Shown here: positions 31,101-42,259 of the stretch, in pieces | Numbering within the stretch: the first letter of the stretch is position 1 | How the letters are laid out: each line of letters begins with the position of its first letter | DNA from: Chrysemys picta bellii | Taxonomy: Eukaryota; Chordata; Testudines; Emydidae | NCBI RefSeq assembly: GCF_011386835.1 | Contig: NW_027052932.1 | Coordinates: 30,001 to 94,000, forward strand | Direction of reading: 5' to 3' | DNA: 64,000 bases | Notes under the pieces: model-generated | Told to the model about the DNA's origin: nothing | The model's input: the letters and a program-made list of their open reading frames with translations, nothing else | Database searches by the model: none | Program-made: the position numbers and the translations under genes

Positions 31101-31196
31101 CTCCAAGATGTAATGGAGCCTGTCGGTGTCTGGGGACTCTGCCAGCAGGTTCCCCAGCATGGCGTCCAGGAGGTCTGGCAAGACCCTAGGCAGATC
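31101..31196 (-). CDS. MROH-type exon: DLPRVLPDLLDAMLGNLL segment
   Basis: A 96-bp, phase 0 exon with acceptor TTTCAG and donor GTGAGC. It reads DLPRVLPDLLDAMLGNLLAE, then SPDTDRLHYILE. The isolated exons at 24065-24160 and 36840-36935 are paralogues of this one. Confidence 0.8.
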
Positions 31197-31404
31197 CTGA
31201 AAGCAAGGGAGAGCCATGGGTCAGAGTTAGGGAACCTGGGGCTACATCTGCCACAGGATGGGAAGTGGGGTCTCTGGGAAGCACTGGTGAGACCCCCAAA
31301 CACATATCCTGGCCTCTCTCATTCACGTTCCACTGCAGGCAATTAGCAAGGATTCATGGCAGGATGACAGCTGGCTCTTCAATCCATGACTTTAGCTGAT
31401 TTAC

Positions 31405-31510
31405 CTGCACTTGGGTGGTGTCCTTCTCCATGCCCAGGGTGAAGACGGCGTGCAGGGCAGCTCGGAGGAGGTGGGTCTCCAGCTCTGGCTCCAGGGCAGG
31501 CGTCATGGTG
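31405..31510 (-). CDS. MROH-type exon: ETHLLRAALHAVFTLG segment
   Basis: A 106-bp exon with acceptor TTGCCAG and donor GTAAAT. It reads TMTPALEPELETHLLRAALH, then AVFTLGMEKDTTQVQ, and begins with one base completing the codon from the exon at 31933-32012, so the phases fit. Confidence 0.78.
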
Positions 31511-31932
31511 CTGGCAAGAGAGAGGAGCCGGTATTAGACTGTGCAGTGCGGGGATGGGACTGGCACCAACACGCAGGTGAAACTGCAGGGAAATAGGCAC
31601 AGGCTGGCAAGAAGGGAAACTGAGGCACCGAGCCAGGGAATGACAAGGCCAAGGTTTCTCAGACAGACAGGGGCAGGGCAGGAATAGCCCCTGTTCCCTG
31701 GACCCTACTGCCCCTCCTGAATCTGATCCTGGGAGTGAGCCTCTCCCCAAAGCCGTTGCAATGTTACTGGAGTGAAAAGAACAGCCCAGCCAGGAGAGAA
31801 TGACCCTTCCCCGCACCTCTGCCAGAGGAGCCACCCTTGGGCGGTGACCTGGGAGTGGGAGGGGCAGTGACTCCCAGCCATGGGCCTGAGCAGCACCGGG
31901 GTTAGGGGAACCGGGCCGGAGGGTCTCTGTAC

Positions 31933-32012
31933 CTGAGGTTGCCCACAGCAATCAGGGAGTTAGCGAGGACGGCGCCGGGTGGAGAGTTATCAGGCAGCTC
32001 CTCAATGAGCTC
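31933..32012 (-). CDS. MROH-type exon: ELIEELPDNSPPGAVLANS segment
   Basis: An 80-bp exon with acceptor CTCACAG and donor GTACAG. It reads ELIEELPDNSPPGAVLANSL, then IAVGNL plus two bases. It is the most upstream coding exon I can see for the minus-strand set. A putative 5' module lies at 32592-33002, but no start codon exon is identified. The visible exons encode only about 230 residues, close to the short protein Maestro and far below the long MROH members. Confidence 0.72.
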
Positions 32013-32358
32013 CTGTGAGACCCAAAGGAGACAAAGGAGCGTGTGAGATTCGGGCCACACTGACACTTCTCAGTGAGGAGATTACACAGCCAGGGCCCCA
32101 CACAGCCAGCAGGATCCCCTCACCTGCCTCCCGCTCCTCCGATTCCTGCCCAATAGTGACCACTCTCCGAATTTCTCCCGTCTCTTCGCCCCGACCATTT
32201 CTGGTTTCTGCAGACTAGATGTTTTAGCGAAGTTTAGAATTCCTTGGTGCTCAACACCGTGAAACTCCCCTTTCTCCTTCACAAAGGGCTTTAACGCCCC
32301 TTATCTCACCCAGGCTCTCGACTGCCCAAAGTTGGAGAATTGTCCCTGTTCCCACTGC

Positions 32359-33002
32359 AGAGCACCCCCCACGACACACACACAGAGTCCTCCTGGTGGT
32401 GGGAGGGGAACAGAGGAAAGGACAGAAGACATAAGAGATGAAGAGAAAGGAGGGAGGGATGGAGGAAAAGGTAAAACAAAAAGGACAAACCCTAATGTCC
32501 CCAGTGATTCTAAGGGACAAAATCCCAGGTGGGGAATAAAATTCGACCACCTTAAGCTAGTGTTTTCCATGCCTAGAATTCAGCTGGCGCCAGATGCATC
32601 AGACTGAACAGGTTCCAAACCTCTCGGAGGCTCTTACCTTCTAAACAGGGACGTCAGTTTTCTAGTAAAATCAGGAAAAAGAAAAGAGAAAACTCAAAAG
32701 AGGTTCCTCCTGGCCCTCATGTACGTGAACCTAAATACTCTCTCAGTCCTCAAAGAGAGACCTCGAGAAGGAGACTTGCTGAAGCAAAGCTACAGGGGAC
32801 TCTGAGGTTTCCCTGGCCCTGCGCCCCTGTCCTGCCTGGCTGATGTCAGCATCTCTCTGTGAGGTCACCACCTCCCCAGCACCTTTGACCAATAGGCTGA
32901 GGTCCTGCAAAAGGCCTTTGTGATGTCACTGCCACACCCACTCCTCCCCTGCAGTGTTAATGTCCTGCCACAGGGCAGACACTTTGGAGGTTTCAGCTAC
33001 AC
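32359..33002. repeat. Direct repeat, first copy (partner 33764-34402)
   Basis: About 640 bases starting AGAGCACCCCCCACGACAC and including module R1b recur in the same orientation at 33764-34402. The spacing of about 1.4 kb indicates a local tandem duplication. Confidence 0.85.
32592..33002 (-). repeat. Promoter/5'-exon-like module R1b
   Basis: Second copy of the module, with inverted CCAAT at 32889-32893 and donor at 32632-32638 (minus strand). It lies 0.6 kb upstream of the first coding exon of the minus-strand MROH set, so it is the best candidate for its promoter. Confidence 0.5.
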
Positions 33003-33205
33003 AAAGAGGAGACACTTAGATCTCAAAAATTAGAGGAGATGTTTCAGTCTGAGCTAAGTAGTTGCTGTTCTTAACAATTGCAACATAATAAAATACAAAT
33101 AAAATAAACTATTTCAGCCATTCTATTATGTCATAATCTGATCTGAGTAAACATGATAGGACACCTCATCTTATGCACTGCTCCTAGTGACACTCTCCAA
33201 TAGAT
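33003..33205. repeat. Short inverted arm (partner 26678-26880)
   Basis: The reverse complement of 26678-26880. It directly follows the first copy of the 640-bp direct repeat. Confidence 0.8.
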
Positions 33206-33763
33206 CCCCATCCTCCACCTGCCGGGAGGTAGGTAGGGGCGGATTGTTATCCCTACTTGAAAGAGGGAGAAGCTAAGGCTGAGAAAGGAGAATTGACTTG
33301 TCTTAGGTCACACAGCCAGTCCGTGGCAGAGTTGGGAATAGGACCCAAGAGCCCTGGTTTTCAAACTAACCATCGGATCTTGAATTTCAGACATTGAATG
33401 ACCTGAATAAAGTGCTCTCAAGTGAGTTCCAGACCAGCAAGATTTCATAGTAATTATTCAGCAAGTATTTTAGGAGAACTGGAATGGTAGAGAAAATAAT
33501 GAACTGCAGAGAAGCAGCAAAATTTGTCGAACATATGACTGGTTATGACTATTTACTTGGTCTTAAAAGAAAACAACAGGGACCTGAGTCTCCTCCCTGT
33601 CAATAACCCCCTGCTCAGCCAATCAGGGTAGAGACCGAGGGGCGGGAGGATGAGGGTTCTCACCAGAGAGCCCAAAGGATGGCCCAGGTCACCGCTGGGG
33701 ATCACTGTCTGAGCACTATTTCAGCCCCACATTTTTCGGTGGACCTTCCACAATGGGAGTTGT
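33206..33763. other. No recognised gene
   Basis: Short frames only. An old amniote repeat is possible near 33230-33360 (AGAGGGAGAAGCTAAGG and GGTCACACAGCCAG words). It separates the two copies of the 640-bp direct repeat. Confidence 0.4.
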
Positions 33764-34402
33764 AGAGCACCCCCCACGACACACACACACCCCTCCTGGT
33801 GGTGGGAGGCGAACAGGGAAAGGACAAAAGAAGTAAGAGATGAAAAGAAAGGAGGGAGGGATGGGGGTAAAGGTAAAAGAAAAAGGACAAACCTTAATGT
33901 CCCCAGAGATTCTAAGGGACAAAATCCCAGGTGAGGAATAAAATTTGGCCACCTTAAACTAGTATTTTCCATGCCTAAAATTCAGCTGGCGCCAGATGCA
34001 GCAGAGTGAACAGGTTCCAAACCTCTCGGAGGCTCTTACCTTCTAAACAGGGACGTCAGTTTTCTAGTGAAATCAGGAAAAAGAAAGGAGAAAACTCAAA
34101 AGAGGTTCCTCCTGGTGCTCACATACATGAACCCAAATACTCTCTCAGACCTCAAAGAGAGACCTCGAGAAGGAGACTTGCTGAAGCAAAGCCACAGGGG
34201 TCTCTGAGGTTTCCCTGGCCCTGCGCCCCTGTCCTTCCTGGCTGATGTCAGCATCCCTCTGTGAGGTCACCACCTCCCCAGCACCTTTGGCCAATAGGCT
34301 GAGGTCCTGTAAAAGACCTCTGTGATGTCACTGCCACACCCACCCCTCCCCTGCAGTGCTAATGTCCTGCCGCAGGCCAGACCCTTTGGAGGGTTGAGCT
34401 AC
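33764..34402. repeat. Direct repeat, second copy
   Basis: Partner of 32359-33002, in the same orientation. It continues into the rest of module R1c and then into arm A'. Confidence 0.85.
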
Positions 34403-34580
34403 TCCCTGTGGATCACCCCACTAAATGAGTGTTCATTCTAGGAAGGAAGCCGGCTAGACAGTAAAACATCACAAGCTGCTCCCAATGCTACACTCGGTTT
34501 CTCAGAAATGAGTAGACTTTATGGCCAGAAGAGACCGTTAGAGCATCTAATCTGACCCCCTGCATATCACAGGCCTCCTG
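33996..34580 (-). repeat. Promoter/5'-exon-like module R1c
   Basis: Third copy, with inverted CCAAT at 34291-34295 and donor at 34034-34040 on the minus strand. It has the same TGATGTCA words as the other copies. Confidence 0.5.
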
Positions 34581-36965
34581 TCTACCACAATAGCTACTTT
34601 TGGGGCAAACACATTCCGGAAAGGCATCTAGTCTTTATTAATGACTTCAAGAGATGGAGAATCCACCACTTTCCTTGGTAGCTTCTTCCTGTGGTCAATC
34701 ATCCTCGCTGTTGAATATTTGTGCCTTATTTGTCATAGGAATTTGTCTCTTTTCACCTTCCAGCCATTGGGTCTTGTTCTGCCTTTCTGTGCTAGACTAC
34801 AGAGCCCTTTAATACCCAGTATTTTCTCTCCATTAAGGCATTTCAACACTTCAATGAAGTCCCCTTCAATCTTCTTTTGATAAGCTAAACAGGTTGAGCT
34901 CTTTCAATAGCTCACTAGAAGGCATTTTTCTCCAGCCCTCAGAACATTTGGTGGCTCTTTGCTGCCCCAGCTCCAATTTCTAGGACCATCTTTTTCAAAG
35001 GAGGACACCAACACTGGAGGCAGTATTCCAATAGCAGTCTCACTGCTGCTGTGTCACCTCCCTATCCTACTCACGGCTCTGCTCCTTCGTCTAATGATGG
35101 CTTTAGCCCTGTTCACCACAGCATCACACTGGGAGCTCATGTTGAGTGGCTTCTCCACTCTGGCCCCTAAATCCTTTTCAGAGTGACTGCTTTCCTGGAT
35201 ACACGTCCCCATTCTGGAGGTGTGGCCGGCGTGCCTTGTTGCCACGGATAGGACCTTGCATTGGGCTCTGCTCAAACTTGTTTTCTTTGAATGGGTCCAG
35301 CTGGCTGAATGAGCCAGATCGCTCTGTATCACTGCCCTCTCGCCATCAGGAATTACAACTCTGCCTGTATTTTGTCACCCCCCAATCTTATCCACATGTA
35401 TGTTTTCTCTCAATTCATTGATAACAATTATTTTAAAAAATTAGTCCTTGAGAGCTTCTTCAGACCCTCAGTACCCCGGACCTGCTCCCCACAGCACAGT
35501 GAGAAATGCCGTCCAGCCCTGCTGGTACATATGTGATAAGCACAGAACAAACACACTTTAGGAGTTGTGTTGTCCATAGGCTCTGAACAACATGTGGGGG
35601 TCAGCAGATTACAAACGCACGACAGACCTGTAGTGTAGACAGGTCCCAACTGTGTCTCGGTTTCCCACCCTGTAAAATGGGGAGAACAAACAAAACCTTG
35701 ATTAGCTCCATTTGATAGCTGGGGAAACCGAGGCACCCAGCGGTGCAGAGACTCGCTCATGGTCCCAAAGCCAGGAATAGAAAACAGCAGATCTGATAGC
35801 CAGGCCTGGGACCTAGCCCCAGTTATCCTGGCCTTGCTGCTCTAAGTTTAGTCACAGCCTCCATGTCTTTTCCCCCGTGTCCCTTAACCCCACGTCACTG
35901 CAGAAGAGAGATTTTCTGGTAGCCAGCTGGCTCTCCTGCATGTGGATGTCGTTCCAAAAGACGTGCTCTGGCTCAGTCCCATGCTATGGTTGGCTGAAGG
36001 AACCACTTGGTCACATTCTAGGCCCTGAGTTATACAGGAGGGGCGACTAGATACACAGAATGGTCCTTTCTGACCTGAACCTCTATCAATCGCTACATTT
36101 TCTGCTGCTAGGAAGAGAACTCTGGACCTATTTTCTCTCATTCACTTTCAGTCGGAATAATTTCAATCCAGGCCAAAGGATTTCCTCTTCCATTGTGTCT
36201 TCAGCACCTTTGGGAGCAACTAGTTACTGTTACCCACAGGTTACCAGTTTCAACCTGTCCAAGGGTGAGATGGCCAGGAAAGGGGTTGGAGCTCAACTGG
36301 ACCTGGCCCAGGTGATGCAGCTCCCTAGAGTGAAGGGAATAAGTGTGGTGGTCACGTGACAAGACGCAGCCTGTGACTAGGACCCAGGCCTGCTGAGAGA
36401 TAGAAGGGCAGCCTGTGCTCAGCCAGGAGAGAGACCCCAAGGGAAGCAGGCATGGGAGGGGCTTGGAGAGTCCTTTAAAGGTCAGGGACAAGCTGGGAAG
36501 GGGCCAGGCTGAGCACTAAGGACCAGGCCCTAGGAGGGAAAGACAGGGCAGTTTAGGAGATGGGGCAGATAGTCCAGTTGGTTTCGGCTCCCAGGACCAG
36601 ACACCCAGAGGTGACGGTGATTGTCGGGGCTTCTGTCCTTCTTCCCCAGTGTAGATTTGATAGTGGAGAAGACTGAAGCCGTAAGGGGGAAGTGAGTTAC
36701 CCCAAGGTCACCCAGTGAGTTTATATCACGAATGCATACTCGGAAGGATCCAATAGAAACATGGATTTTCCAGTCTCTTCTTTCTAGGAGTCCCCAGGGC
36801 TAAGGTAAAACCCCTGCTGCCCCTCCCCATTCTGCTCACCTCCAAGATGTGCTGGAGTTTGTCTGTGCTGGGGGGTGCTGTCAGCAGGATCGAGAGCTCG
36901 TCATCCATGTTCTCTGGGCAGGCCTTGCTCATAGCCTGCCAGCGGAGGGAGACCAGGGGTCAGGA
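34470..36965. repeat. Inverted-repeat arm A' (partner 24035-26140)
   Basis: The reverse complement of arm A, with an extra segment around 35260-35500 that belongs to the LINE and is missing from arm A. It carries the minus-strand MROH exon at 36840-36935 and a reversed CR1-like LINE at about 34580-35320. Confidence 0.85.
36840..36935 (-). pseudogene. Isolated MROH-type HEAT-repeat exon (minus strand)
   Basis: A 96-bp phase-0 exon with acceptor GGCAG and donor GTGAGC. It reads AMSKACPENMDDELSILLTA and ends DKLQHILE. It is nearly the same as the plus-strand exon at 24065-24160. Its expected next exon is absent, and modules R1c and R1b intervene before the rest of the minus-strand set, so it probably belongs to a separate broken copy. 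Confidence 0.65.
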
Positions 36966-37520
36966 GCCTGCATTAGCACCGGTGTGCCATTGACCAGGAG
37001 CCGGCTGAGGTAAGCGCCCCCTGGCCGGAGCTCGCACCCAGAAAACCTGCCCCAGGTCGAAACCCCCTCCCACACCCAAATTCCCTCCCAGACCTCACAC
37101 CCGGCACCCCAACCCCCTGCCCCAGGTCGGAACCCCCTCCTGTACCCTAATCCCTCCCAGACCCCACACCCCCACCCGCACCCCAATCCCCTACCCCAGC
37201 CCTGAGCCCCCTCCCGCACCCAAACTCCCTCCCAGAGTCCGCACCCCAACCCTCTGCCCCAGCCCGGATCCCCCTCTGGCACCCCAAACCCCTAATCTCC
37301 AGCCCAATCCCAGAGCCCGCATCCCCACCAGAGCCCTCACCCCTCCCTGCACTCCAACCCCCAGCTCCAGCCCAGTGAAAGTGAGTGAGGGTGTGAGAGC
37401 GAGCGACTGAGGGAGGTGGGCTGGGCTGGAGTGAGTGGGGGTGGGGCCTTGGGGAAGGGCATGAAAGGGGTTGGGTCAAGGGCGTTTGGTTTTGTGCAAG
37501 TAGAAAGTTGGCAACTCTAC
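36966..37520. repeat. C-rich repeat element
   Basis: Loosely tandem CCCTGCCCCAG, CCCCCTCCCGCACCC and CCCTCCCAGA words followed by a GA/GT-rich part and an end GTAGAAAGTTGGCAACTCTA. I recognise this composition as a common turtle interspersed repeat, class uncertain. The long frames here are repeat by-products. Confidence 0.6.
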
Positions 37521-38199
37521 TTAAGGACCTTTGAAAAGCAGCCTCCTTAGCACCGCTCCTGATACCAGGGGCCAAGGCGCCCCCGACATTAGAACAACAA
37601 TAGGCCAGAGCAAAACGCTGTGTTAGAAATCGGAGCTCAGGCTGCCAAGCGAACGATAGCTGACAGACAGGAGATGCAGGAATTAAGGTTGTGCCTTCAG
37701 CCAGCAACTGGTGTTCATCCGTTTGCACCACACACACACCTGTAGGCAGGGCCACTATTTCCTTGTCTGTCTGCCTGTATAGCGTCTCTCGGTCCTTACA
37801 GTGCCCATCACCGTGGTGTCTGAGTGGCAAACCAAGGGTTTGACGTATGCATATGAAACTGCCTGACTGGAAGGACCTGGTTTGGTGTGGATCAGTGACT
37901 GCTGGGGCGATTGGTGGCAGAAGGCTCTGAGGGCCTGGCTCATTCCGACCTGGCTCATTCCAATGGCTTCTACAGCTGAGAGCAACCCAGTCTCCTGCCT
38001 GGGTCCGACGCAAACCAGGAAGTACAGGACCACGGTTAAAAAGAACAGCTCAAAAGATCATTTTCGCTGAGCCCAGCCCTGCACAGATTTCCAGCTTAGG
38101 TTTGCATTTTCAGCAAAACTTCTTCTTGATTATTTTCTCCCAACCCCCTTCTGCCTCCATAATAGCCAGCCACCCCGTCAGTCACATCCTGGGGCGCTC
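37521..38199. other. No recognised gene
   Basis: Short frames only. It contains a 37-base stretch (37598-37634) that recurs inside the LTR at 39223-40050, and GGCTCATTCC-type short repeats near 37935-37965. Confidence 0.4.
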
Positions 38200-38330
38200 C
38201 AGGGACAGCGTGTGTGCGTGTATGTGCACGTCTGTATATATATGTATGTGTACATGTGTGTACGTTTATGTGCACATGAGTGTGTGCACATGTGAGTATG
38301 CGTGTGTATGTGTGTACATGTACCCCAGTC
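38200..38330. repeat. Degenerate (TG)n microsatellite
   Basis: About 130 bases of TGTGTGC/TATGTG words with CACATG interruptions. A simple repeat. Confidence 0.9.
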
Positions 38331-39217
38331 AGATGTATACATCTGGATTTCCTTTGAAAGAATTTTCAAATTGAGCTGATCAAGTGCAATGGCAAAGCAC
38401 CCAATTCCTCTGCCCCCCAACTGCCTTCGCTGCTTTAACATACAACCTGCTCCGCTGACACCTCTGACTCCTGAAAGCCCTAACGCTCCCGGGGAGCAGG
38501 CCGTGCCCTGCCCTGCCCTGGCTGCCCCGGGTGTTATCTCGGGGGGAATCGTTCCAGATTCCAATGGTTGGCAGATCCAGGGAAGAGCCTTACCTGGGGG
38601 GAGGCTGTACCAGACCCGCCCGACCCAGGCAGGCTCCCAGGTACTCTCTGCTCGGGGCTGATAAGGCTCCTTAGCAGTTTCTCTCCAAACAAATTCCAGT
38701 TCAAGACACCTGAGAGCTCCACAGCAGGGCAGCATCCCCAGAGCGCAGCAGGGCGGGGTTAGGGGGAGCAGTCGGTAGCAGCACCTGCCCCTCATACGGC
38801 AGGAGCGAGAAGTGCCAGCCACGTGCTGCCTCCATCCCCAGAGGCCAGGTGAGAGTGAATTCCCACTTCCCCGCACGATTGGTTCCGTCACTCTTCTACA
38901 CTTACATGGATTTCCAATGTCAATGTTTCTAACATCAGCTTTGCCAGCTCTCCTTACACCTTTGTCTGCTAGAGCAAAAACCTGAAATGCAGCTACCTCC
39001 TCCTGCTGGGTGACTATAGACCTTAATGACAGAGCTCGGAACTGCTTAGTCAAGCTGACTAGCTGCAGCCCCTCGGGTTGCCTGCTCGAAGGTGTGCTGG
39101 CCAGGCCACAAGTCATTTCTGTGCCTCTTCCCTGCTCCTTCTCAGCATTTGAACATCATTCGACTAGTGTGAACAAGAGTCTATACTGGGGAGAGCCCAG
39201 GGTGAGAGAGTCACTAG
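38331..39217. other. No recognised gene
   Basis: The longest minus-strand frame crosses the microsatellite and lacks any domain resemblance. No splice-bounded coding segment is recognised. Confidence 0.4.
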
Positions 39218-39222
39218 ACTCT

Positions 39223-40050
39223 TGTCAAGGCTGCTTCCCCACTCTGAACTTTAGGGTACAAATGTGGGGGCCTGCATGAAAACTGCTAAGCTTAACTACC
39301 AGCTTAGATCTGGTCCACTGCCACCATTCCCAAGTGGATTCCCTTCCCTGGGAAGCCTTGAGAAACCTTTCACCAATTCCCTGGTGAATACAGATCCAAC
39401 CCCCTTGGATCTAAAAACAAGGAGAATTAACCATCCCCCTCCTTCCTCCCACCAACTCCTGGTGGATCAAGATCCAAACCTCTTGGATCTTAAAACAAGG
39501 AGAAATCAATCAGGTTCTTAAAAAGAAGGCTTTTAATTAAAGAAAAAAGGTAAAAAACATCTCTGTAAAATCAGGATGGAAAATAACTTTACAGGGTAAT
39601 CAAACTTAAAGAGCAATAGGCCAGAGCAAAACGCTGCGTTAGAAATCGGATTCAAAGTACAGCAAACAGAGGTAAACACTCTAGTAAAAGGTACATTTAT
39701 ATGTTGAGGAAACAAAGTAAAAACTAACACGCCTTGCCTGGCTGTTTACTTACAAGTTTGAAATCTGAGAGACTTGTTCAGAAAGATGTGGAGAACCTGG
39801 ATTGATGTCTGGTCCCTCTCAGTCCCAAGAGCGAATGACTTCCCAAACAAAGAGCACAAACAAAAGCCTTCCCCCCACCAAGATTTGAAAGTATTTTGTC
39901 CCCTTATTGGTCCTTTGGGTCAGGTGTCAGCCAGGTTATCTGAGCTTCTTAACCCTTTACAGGTAAAAGGATTTTGGAGTCTCTGGCCAGGAGGGATTTT
40001 ATAGTACTGTACACAGCAGAGCTGTTACCCTTCCCTTTATAGTTATGACA
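39223..40050. mobile_element. Solo LTR type C, TSD ACTCT
   Basis: Begins TGTCAAGGCTGCTTCCCC and ends TTTATAGTTATGACA. A perfect 5-bp duplication ACTCT flanks it (39218-39222 and 40051-40055). It is the same LTR type as 20530-21350 but more diverged and with a 37-base foreign insert at 39614-39650. Confidence 0.88.
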
Positions 40051-40055
40051 ACTCT

Positions 40056-40585
40056 GGTTATACAGTGCTCTGTATACATCTGTGAAGCAGGAGTGATGAA
40101 ACCCCATGTAACAGACGGGGTCCAGCCCCAGTGAGCACCAGCCTGGTCCTGGGGTGTGGGGGTGGGAGGGCGACATGGAGAGCAGTTTGGTCCGATGCAG
40201 GGCACTGCTGCCAGGTGGCTCATGGGGAGGGGCGGGGGTGGGCTGTGGCATATGAAGAGTTCAGGTTGTTTTGGGAGGGGAGGGGTAGCCATGTTCAGGG
40301 GGGAGTTGGGGTGTGGGTGGGACCCCAAGTTGGGGGGAAATGGTGCAGGGGAACCCTGGGTTTGGCAGGGAGCCCCCAGGCAGCAAAACGGCTGAGCGAG
40401 CTGGCTGCCCGGGACAGGCTGAGGATGTCCCCGCTTGCAGCGTCATGCTCCAGCCTGGCGAGGGATGGCTGGCTGGGGAGGGCACCAAGCGCAGCCTGCA
40501 ATGGGCAGAGTGGGGGGTGGGGGTGGCTCCCAGTACGGACAGCGGAGATGGGAGGCGGGAAGGGGAGAGGTCAGTGCCCTGGGCA
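40056..40585. other. GC-rich stretch leading into the second copy
   Basis: G-rich with short frames on both strands and no recognised gene. In the tandem model the same sequence should precede base 1 of the window. Confidence 0.45.
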
Positions 40586-42244
40586 GGGGGATTCCCCCGC
40601 TCCCCCACTGCAAAACAGCACACCCCCACCTCACCACCAGCAACCGAGATGGAGAGGACAGATTAGTGCACGGGGGGGGGGGGGGGGCAGGGGTCCCTGA
40701 TACTCCCAACTGCAAAATAGCAACCCCCTCCCCCCGTCTGCACCCCAGATGCTGAGGAGGGAGGAGGAAACCTTCCAGCTGCACCTCAGCGGCTCCCAGC
40801 TTCCCTTCCCCTGAAAACATCCCTCTTTCCAAACCTGCCCCCCAAACTCCCCCCTACGCACACTCTCCATGCAGGCTCTGTCAGGAAGGCCAATTAGACA
40901 GGGCCTTGTGTCCTGGGGATGCACTGAAGGGCCATGGTCAGGAGGGGACTGGAAAGATGCAGTTTTGGGGGGGGCAATGCCCGTTCACATTCCCCCCCAT
41001 CTTCACCCCTGCCAGTGGACCAGCCAGGGCTACGTCATGGCCCATCTTTGGGCTACAGCCCACGATTTGGAAGCCCTGCCCGAGGGTGAACTTCATCAGG
41101 CCCAGCTGACTTGTTCTTTAGCCTGTTCTTTCCGTGTTCGGGGGGATGGGGGGGGGGTGCTCCTGCCCCTGGCTGTTAGCATTAATGGTGTTCAGCATCT
41201 GGTCACAATGAACTTTGATTGAAGTGACTGAAGCCAAACAGGCAGGAAATGCTCAGAGATGCTCAGAGGACGTCAGCCTGACAGATAAATACACTGCTAG
41301 GAGCTGGATTATACCATGTTATGGGTGGAGTTAAAATCTCATTGACACAGCTGTGAGGATGCACTCTTCATTTAAAACAGCTGGAAGCAACAGGTAAGGG
41401 GGCCTCGTGTAGAACAAGCCATGATGGCATGTACCCAGAAACTAGCCCCAGGTGGGCAGAGGATGCCACCGAGTATCGTTCTGAGCTGGTGCGTGTGTGA
41501 CAGAGACAAGCCGGGCAGTGCAGCCAGGACACGGAGGCAGAGCAGGAAAGCCAAGCAGAGCCTGTGAGCATGGTGTGATCTTGGGAGGAGCATAGAGAGC
41601 TTTTGGGCCAGGTGCTGGCTAAAGAGGCTTGGAGCTGAGAGCAGGGAGGCTAATCCCTGCTGTTGGTTCCTGCTGTGTTTGGAGAAGCAGGACTCTGTAT
41701 GTTCCTTGTCAGTAAACAAGACATCAAAAAATTACCAGACTCCATTGCCAATTTCTGCTCCCCACTGGAACATCCCCAGGGCCCCAAACTTTGACTAGCC
41801 CCTTGGGTTGAAGAGGGACACCAATATCTTTATTGTGTGGTTTCGTTGCATGTCTATCTAATCTCAGTGGTTTATCAGCAACTAATTACTGTTGCAATGT
41901 TTTCTCATGTAATAACCATATTTATTAAAAACACAGAGGGCAGGTTTTTGAACCCAAACTCACCACTGCTAATACATGGAGAATTCAGATGTAAAGTCCT
42001 GGCTTTGAGTCATCCCCCATTTAAATGCTCAATGACAGTTGCTAGAAATCCAGTGTCATGATTCATTGATCACTAATGCCAAGGGGCAGTGGCAGGGCTG
42101 GGAGAAGCAGAGGTTAATGTGGGTCTAAAGTCGTAGTGAGTGACATGGCTTCCAGCGAGGCAGAGTGGAAGCGGGGGTCCAGTTATACACACCAATCACG
42201 CTTTTCGTGTCATTCGAACGCACCGGCGGGGTCGGCTCTCAGCA
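40586..42244. other. Region without a recognised gene (copy 2)
   Basis: Partner of 1-1659, with the same 16-G run at 40672-40687. Confidence 0.5.
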
Positions 42245-42250
42245 TTTATT
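42245..42250 (-). terminator. Poly(A) signal AATAAA (copy 2)
   Basis: Partner of 1660-1665, just past the stop of the fibrinogen-domain exon. Confidence 0.5.
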
Positions 42251-42259
42251 CCAGGGGAT

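Noticed and set aside
38178..39116. 312-codon minus-strand frame
   Set aside because: It crosses a (TG)n microsatellite, gives Thr/His/Tyr-rich repeats and lacks splice or domain support.
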